From Bacillus safensis FO-36b (GTDB lineage Bacteria; Bacillota; Bacilli; Bacillales; Bacillaceae): a stretch of 64,000 nt of DNA. Below the pieces are notes generated by a model. That model was not told the origin of the DNA. It searched no databases and was given only the letters and a program-made list of their open reading frames with translations. Within the stretch, counting starts at the first letter, position 1. Each line of letters starts with the position of its first letter. Positions 62,194 to 64,000 of the stretch are shown piece by piece. The stretch lies in contig NZ_ASJD01000010.1 of assembly GCF_000691165.1 (NCBI RefSeq), positions 1-64,000 of the forward strand. The letters are read 5' to 3'. A program made the translations under genes and the position numbers.

Positions 62194-62901
62194 TAAACAA
62201 CTAACTCCTTCCCTTGGCTTGCCTCTATATGATGAAGTCACCATAAAGAACGTTTTGTTCTCAATATAGCATGAAATGATTGTAATGTTTAGGCTAAAGT
62301 GTTTTGTCTTCACTTTTAATGATAAAAGAGAAAAAAATTAGACAAAAACAAATGTTATTCGTTGATTCTCCATATTTTTCTTTTAAAAGGTTATAAGTGA
62401 TCCATGAATCCTATAAAAATGGATCATTTTGTTTATTTTTTTGCTGTTGAAACGGTAAATGTAAGAATAAAACGCAGCAGCTTTTTGATTACCATATGAA
62501 AGGGAGTAGAAAGGAATGCGATTTATATAATGCTGAACTGACTCACCTTACATACGATATGATACATGCTTGTTTCTTCATATGAACGAACCATATGTGA
62601 ATACATGCTTATATATGCATGTACACATCGTTTATTGTTCATTCCAGTATAAATATAAAATTCACATTTAATCTTTTCACGATCCTCTCACTATTCCCCA
62701 TTTCTATAGACCCCAATCCAGTTACTCTAACCACTACTCATGATGACCTTTCAAGCTCATGATTGATCAACTCATTTTATTCATAGGGTCTTAAGGTGCA
62801 ATTTTTAGAAAATATTGATCAGAAGCGGAGTGATTGATCTGACAGTATACGAATGATTTTTTATCGTTGTTGAAAATTAATTTTAGAAAAGGGTGGATGT
62901 A
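62194..62901. promoter_or_regulatory. Long divergent regulatory region between the Mga-type gene and the adhesin gene
   Basis: About 700 bases without a gene, AT-rich. It holds direct repeats ATACATGCTT at 62562-62571 and 62601-62610, an inverted repeat TTCATATG...CATATGTGAA (62577-62601) and TACATGC-N8-GCATGTA (62602-62623). These clustered symmetric sites are candidates for binding by the adjacent regulator. Confidence 0.55.
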
Positions 62902-64000
62902 TTGAAAAGAATATTGTCGCTGGCACTCATTACAGTGCTAGTCATACAGTCTAGTATATTAGGAATCTTGCCTTTAGCAGGGGCACAAGCAAAAGAAATT
63001 CATGAAAACATTTATGGGGATATTGAGTTTGCTGATAGCGAAGGCAATAAGTTATCAAGCATGGAAGATCAGCAAGTAAGAAAGGCCACTGTACATTGGT
63101 CTATAAAAGGAATTGATCTAAAAAAACAATATCCGTATGTTCTCACTCTTCCTTCAGCCATCCAGGTAGAGAAGGAGCAGAAGGAACCCATTACTGTGGG
63201 TGACATAACTGTTGGCGAGTATACCGTTTCAAAAGAAAATGAAGTGACGGTGACATTTAAAGAAGATGTTGAGATCGATCCAAATTTAGAAGGATCAATT
63301 GACATCGATGTCACCAGTACTACTCAGCAAGAAGAGAAAACAAAGCAAAATAAGGGTGAAGAAAGTCTTCCAAAAGATGACTTAATCTCATCTGAGAAAG
63401 ATAAAGCTTCTAACAATCAAGAAGCCGCTCAAACGAAACAAAACGATGAAGATGAATTACTAAAAAACAAAGTGAGCGTGTCCAAGCGTGCAGGGCTGCA
63501 AAGTGTTTCAAAACAAATGCTGATACAAGAAAATCTCCTCACTGATGCGAAATTAATATTTGAAGATCAGGAAGGAAATTCAGTTGAAAAGCCTGATATC
63601 AACTCACTGATTTCCATTAACTATGAGTGGGCCATCCCGAACGGTCATAGCTATAATGGCGGGGATGAATTCCATTTCAAGGTTCCAGAGGAATTAGTGA
63701 TTTATGAAAAAATCGATCGTCTTGAGATGAAATTTAATCAGGCAACCATTGGTTATTTTTCTGTAGATGAAAGCGGAAATGCCTCCATCGAGTTCACTGA
63801 TTTTATTAAACAATATTCAAATATTCATGGAACACTTCAAGTGTGGACGCAATTAGATAAAAAAACTGTCATTACTGAAGAAAAAGAAGTGGTCATTACC
63901 CCGATTGAAGGAAAGGATAAAATATCCATCCCGATTAAATACATTCCAAATGGCCCAAATGTCTCTAAAAAGGGAGAACCAAATCGAACTTACAATGCTG
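62902..64000 (+). CDS. Large secreted adhesin with MSCRAMM-like N-terminus (3' end outside window)
   Basis: Open to the end of the window, 366 codons visible. Signal peptide MKRILSLALITVLVIQSSIL then LPLAGAQAK. A first beta-rich domain (about 45-135; IYGDIEFADSEGNKL) is followed by a charged Lys/Asn/Gln/Glu linker (about 140-185), then a second domain with INYEWAIPNGHSYNGGDEFHFKVPEELV and GYFSVDESGNASIEFTDFIK, the wording of fibrinogen/collagen-binding adhesion domains. I chose TTG 62902 (AAGGGTGG upstream); GTG 62893 in frame is possible. A sortase signal is expected downstream, outside the window. Divergent from the Mga-type regulator. Confidence 0.8.
   Translation, partial: MKRILSLALITVLVIQSSILGILPLAGAQAKEIHENIYGDIEFADSEGNKLSSMEDQQVRKATVHWSIKGIDLKKQYPYVLTLPSAIQVEKEQKEPITVGDITVGEYTVSKENEVTVTFKEDVEIDPNLEGSIDIDVTSTTQQEEKTKQNKGEESLPKDDLISSEKDKASNNQEAAQTKQNDEDELLKNKVSVSKRAGLQSVSKQMLIQENLLTDAKLIFEDQEGNSVEKPDINSLISINYEWAIPNGHSYNGGDEFHFKVPEELVIYEKIDRLEMKFNQATIGYFSVDESGNASIEFTDFIKQYSNIHGTLQVWTQLDKKTVITEEKEVVITPIEGKDKISIPIKYIPNGPNVSKKGEPNRTYNA

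Overview
The window is chromosomal DNA of a Bacillus from the B. pumilus group (B. pumilus, B. safensis or B. altitudinis). Two things point there. The phenolic acid decarboxylase reads like the B. pumilus enzyme, and most of the window keeps the B. subtilis gene order from citS through yfl, tre, yfk and yfj to yfjO. Rho-independent terminators, GTG/TTG starts and strong AGGAGG-type ribosome binding sites fit a low-GC Gram-positive. No rRNA, tRNA, CRISPR array, insertion sequence or phage module was seen. Identifications rest on reading motifs and recalled family sequences; no search was run.

Layout. 1-2050: 3' end of a collagen-like BclB-type exosporium protein with a large internal repeat array. 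2141-7104: citrate module (sensor CitS, regulator CitT, a TctC-type binding protein, Mg-citrate transporter CitM with a cre site). 7246-12960: secreted M14 peptidase, divergent padC/padR with a PadR operator, nitric oxide synthase, acylphosphatase, MOSC protein, YflJ and a small membrane protein. 12968-19461: methionine aminopeptidase, GlcNAc PTS permease with a NagR-type operator, DUF817 protein, a DoxX protein behind two redox-type operators, a YjgB-like secreted protein, and lipoteichoic acid synthase. 20041-23490: a PLP-dependent decarboxylase followed closely by a chemoreceptor. 23635-28106: yflB, then treP-treA-treR with two TreR operators. 28159-47572: an unrecognised protein between two near-identical terminators, YfkN, the sigma-B gene yfkM, yfkK, an AGCS symporter, the yfkJ-yfkI-yfkH run, MFS, Ca2+/H+ antiporter, YfkD, a YeeI-type YebC protein, MscS, a radical SAM protein, PdaA and CorA. 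47706-51007: a YvgO-like secreted protein, AlkA-type glycosylase and an RlmCD-type rRNA methyltransferase.

The last part, 51100-64000, is more AT-rich and accessory. It holds a DUF6508-like protein, an unknown gene with an A-AAA-AAG slippery site that joins it to a -1 extension, a MerR regulator with its drug exporter, a decayed alcohol dehydrogenase, a Cys/His-rich unknown protein, a DUF1835 protein with an extra Cys-rich tail, two unknown proteins in tandem, and an Mga-type regulator divergent from a large cell-surface adhesin that runs off the window.

The clearest working units are citrate sensing and uptake (citST, yflP, citM under CcpA), phenolic acid detoxification (padC/padR) and trehalose uptake and hydrolysis (treP/treA/treR). 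The least explained are the decarboxylase-chemoreceptor pair, the frameshift candidate, the 55.6-60.6 kb unknown genes and the Mga-adhesin pair.
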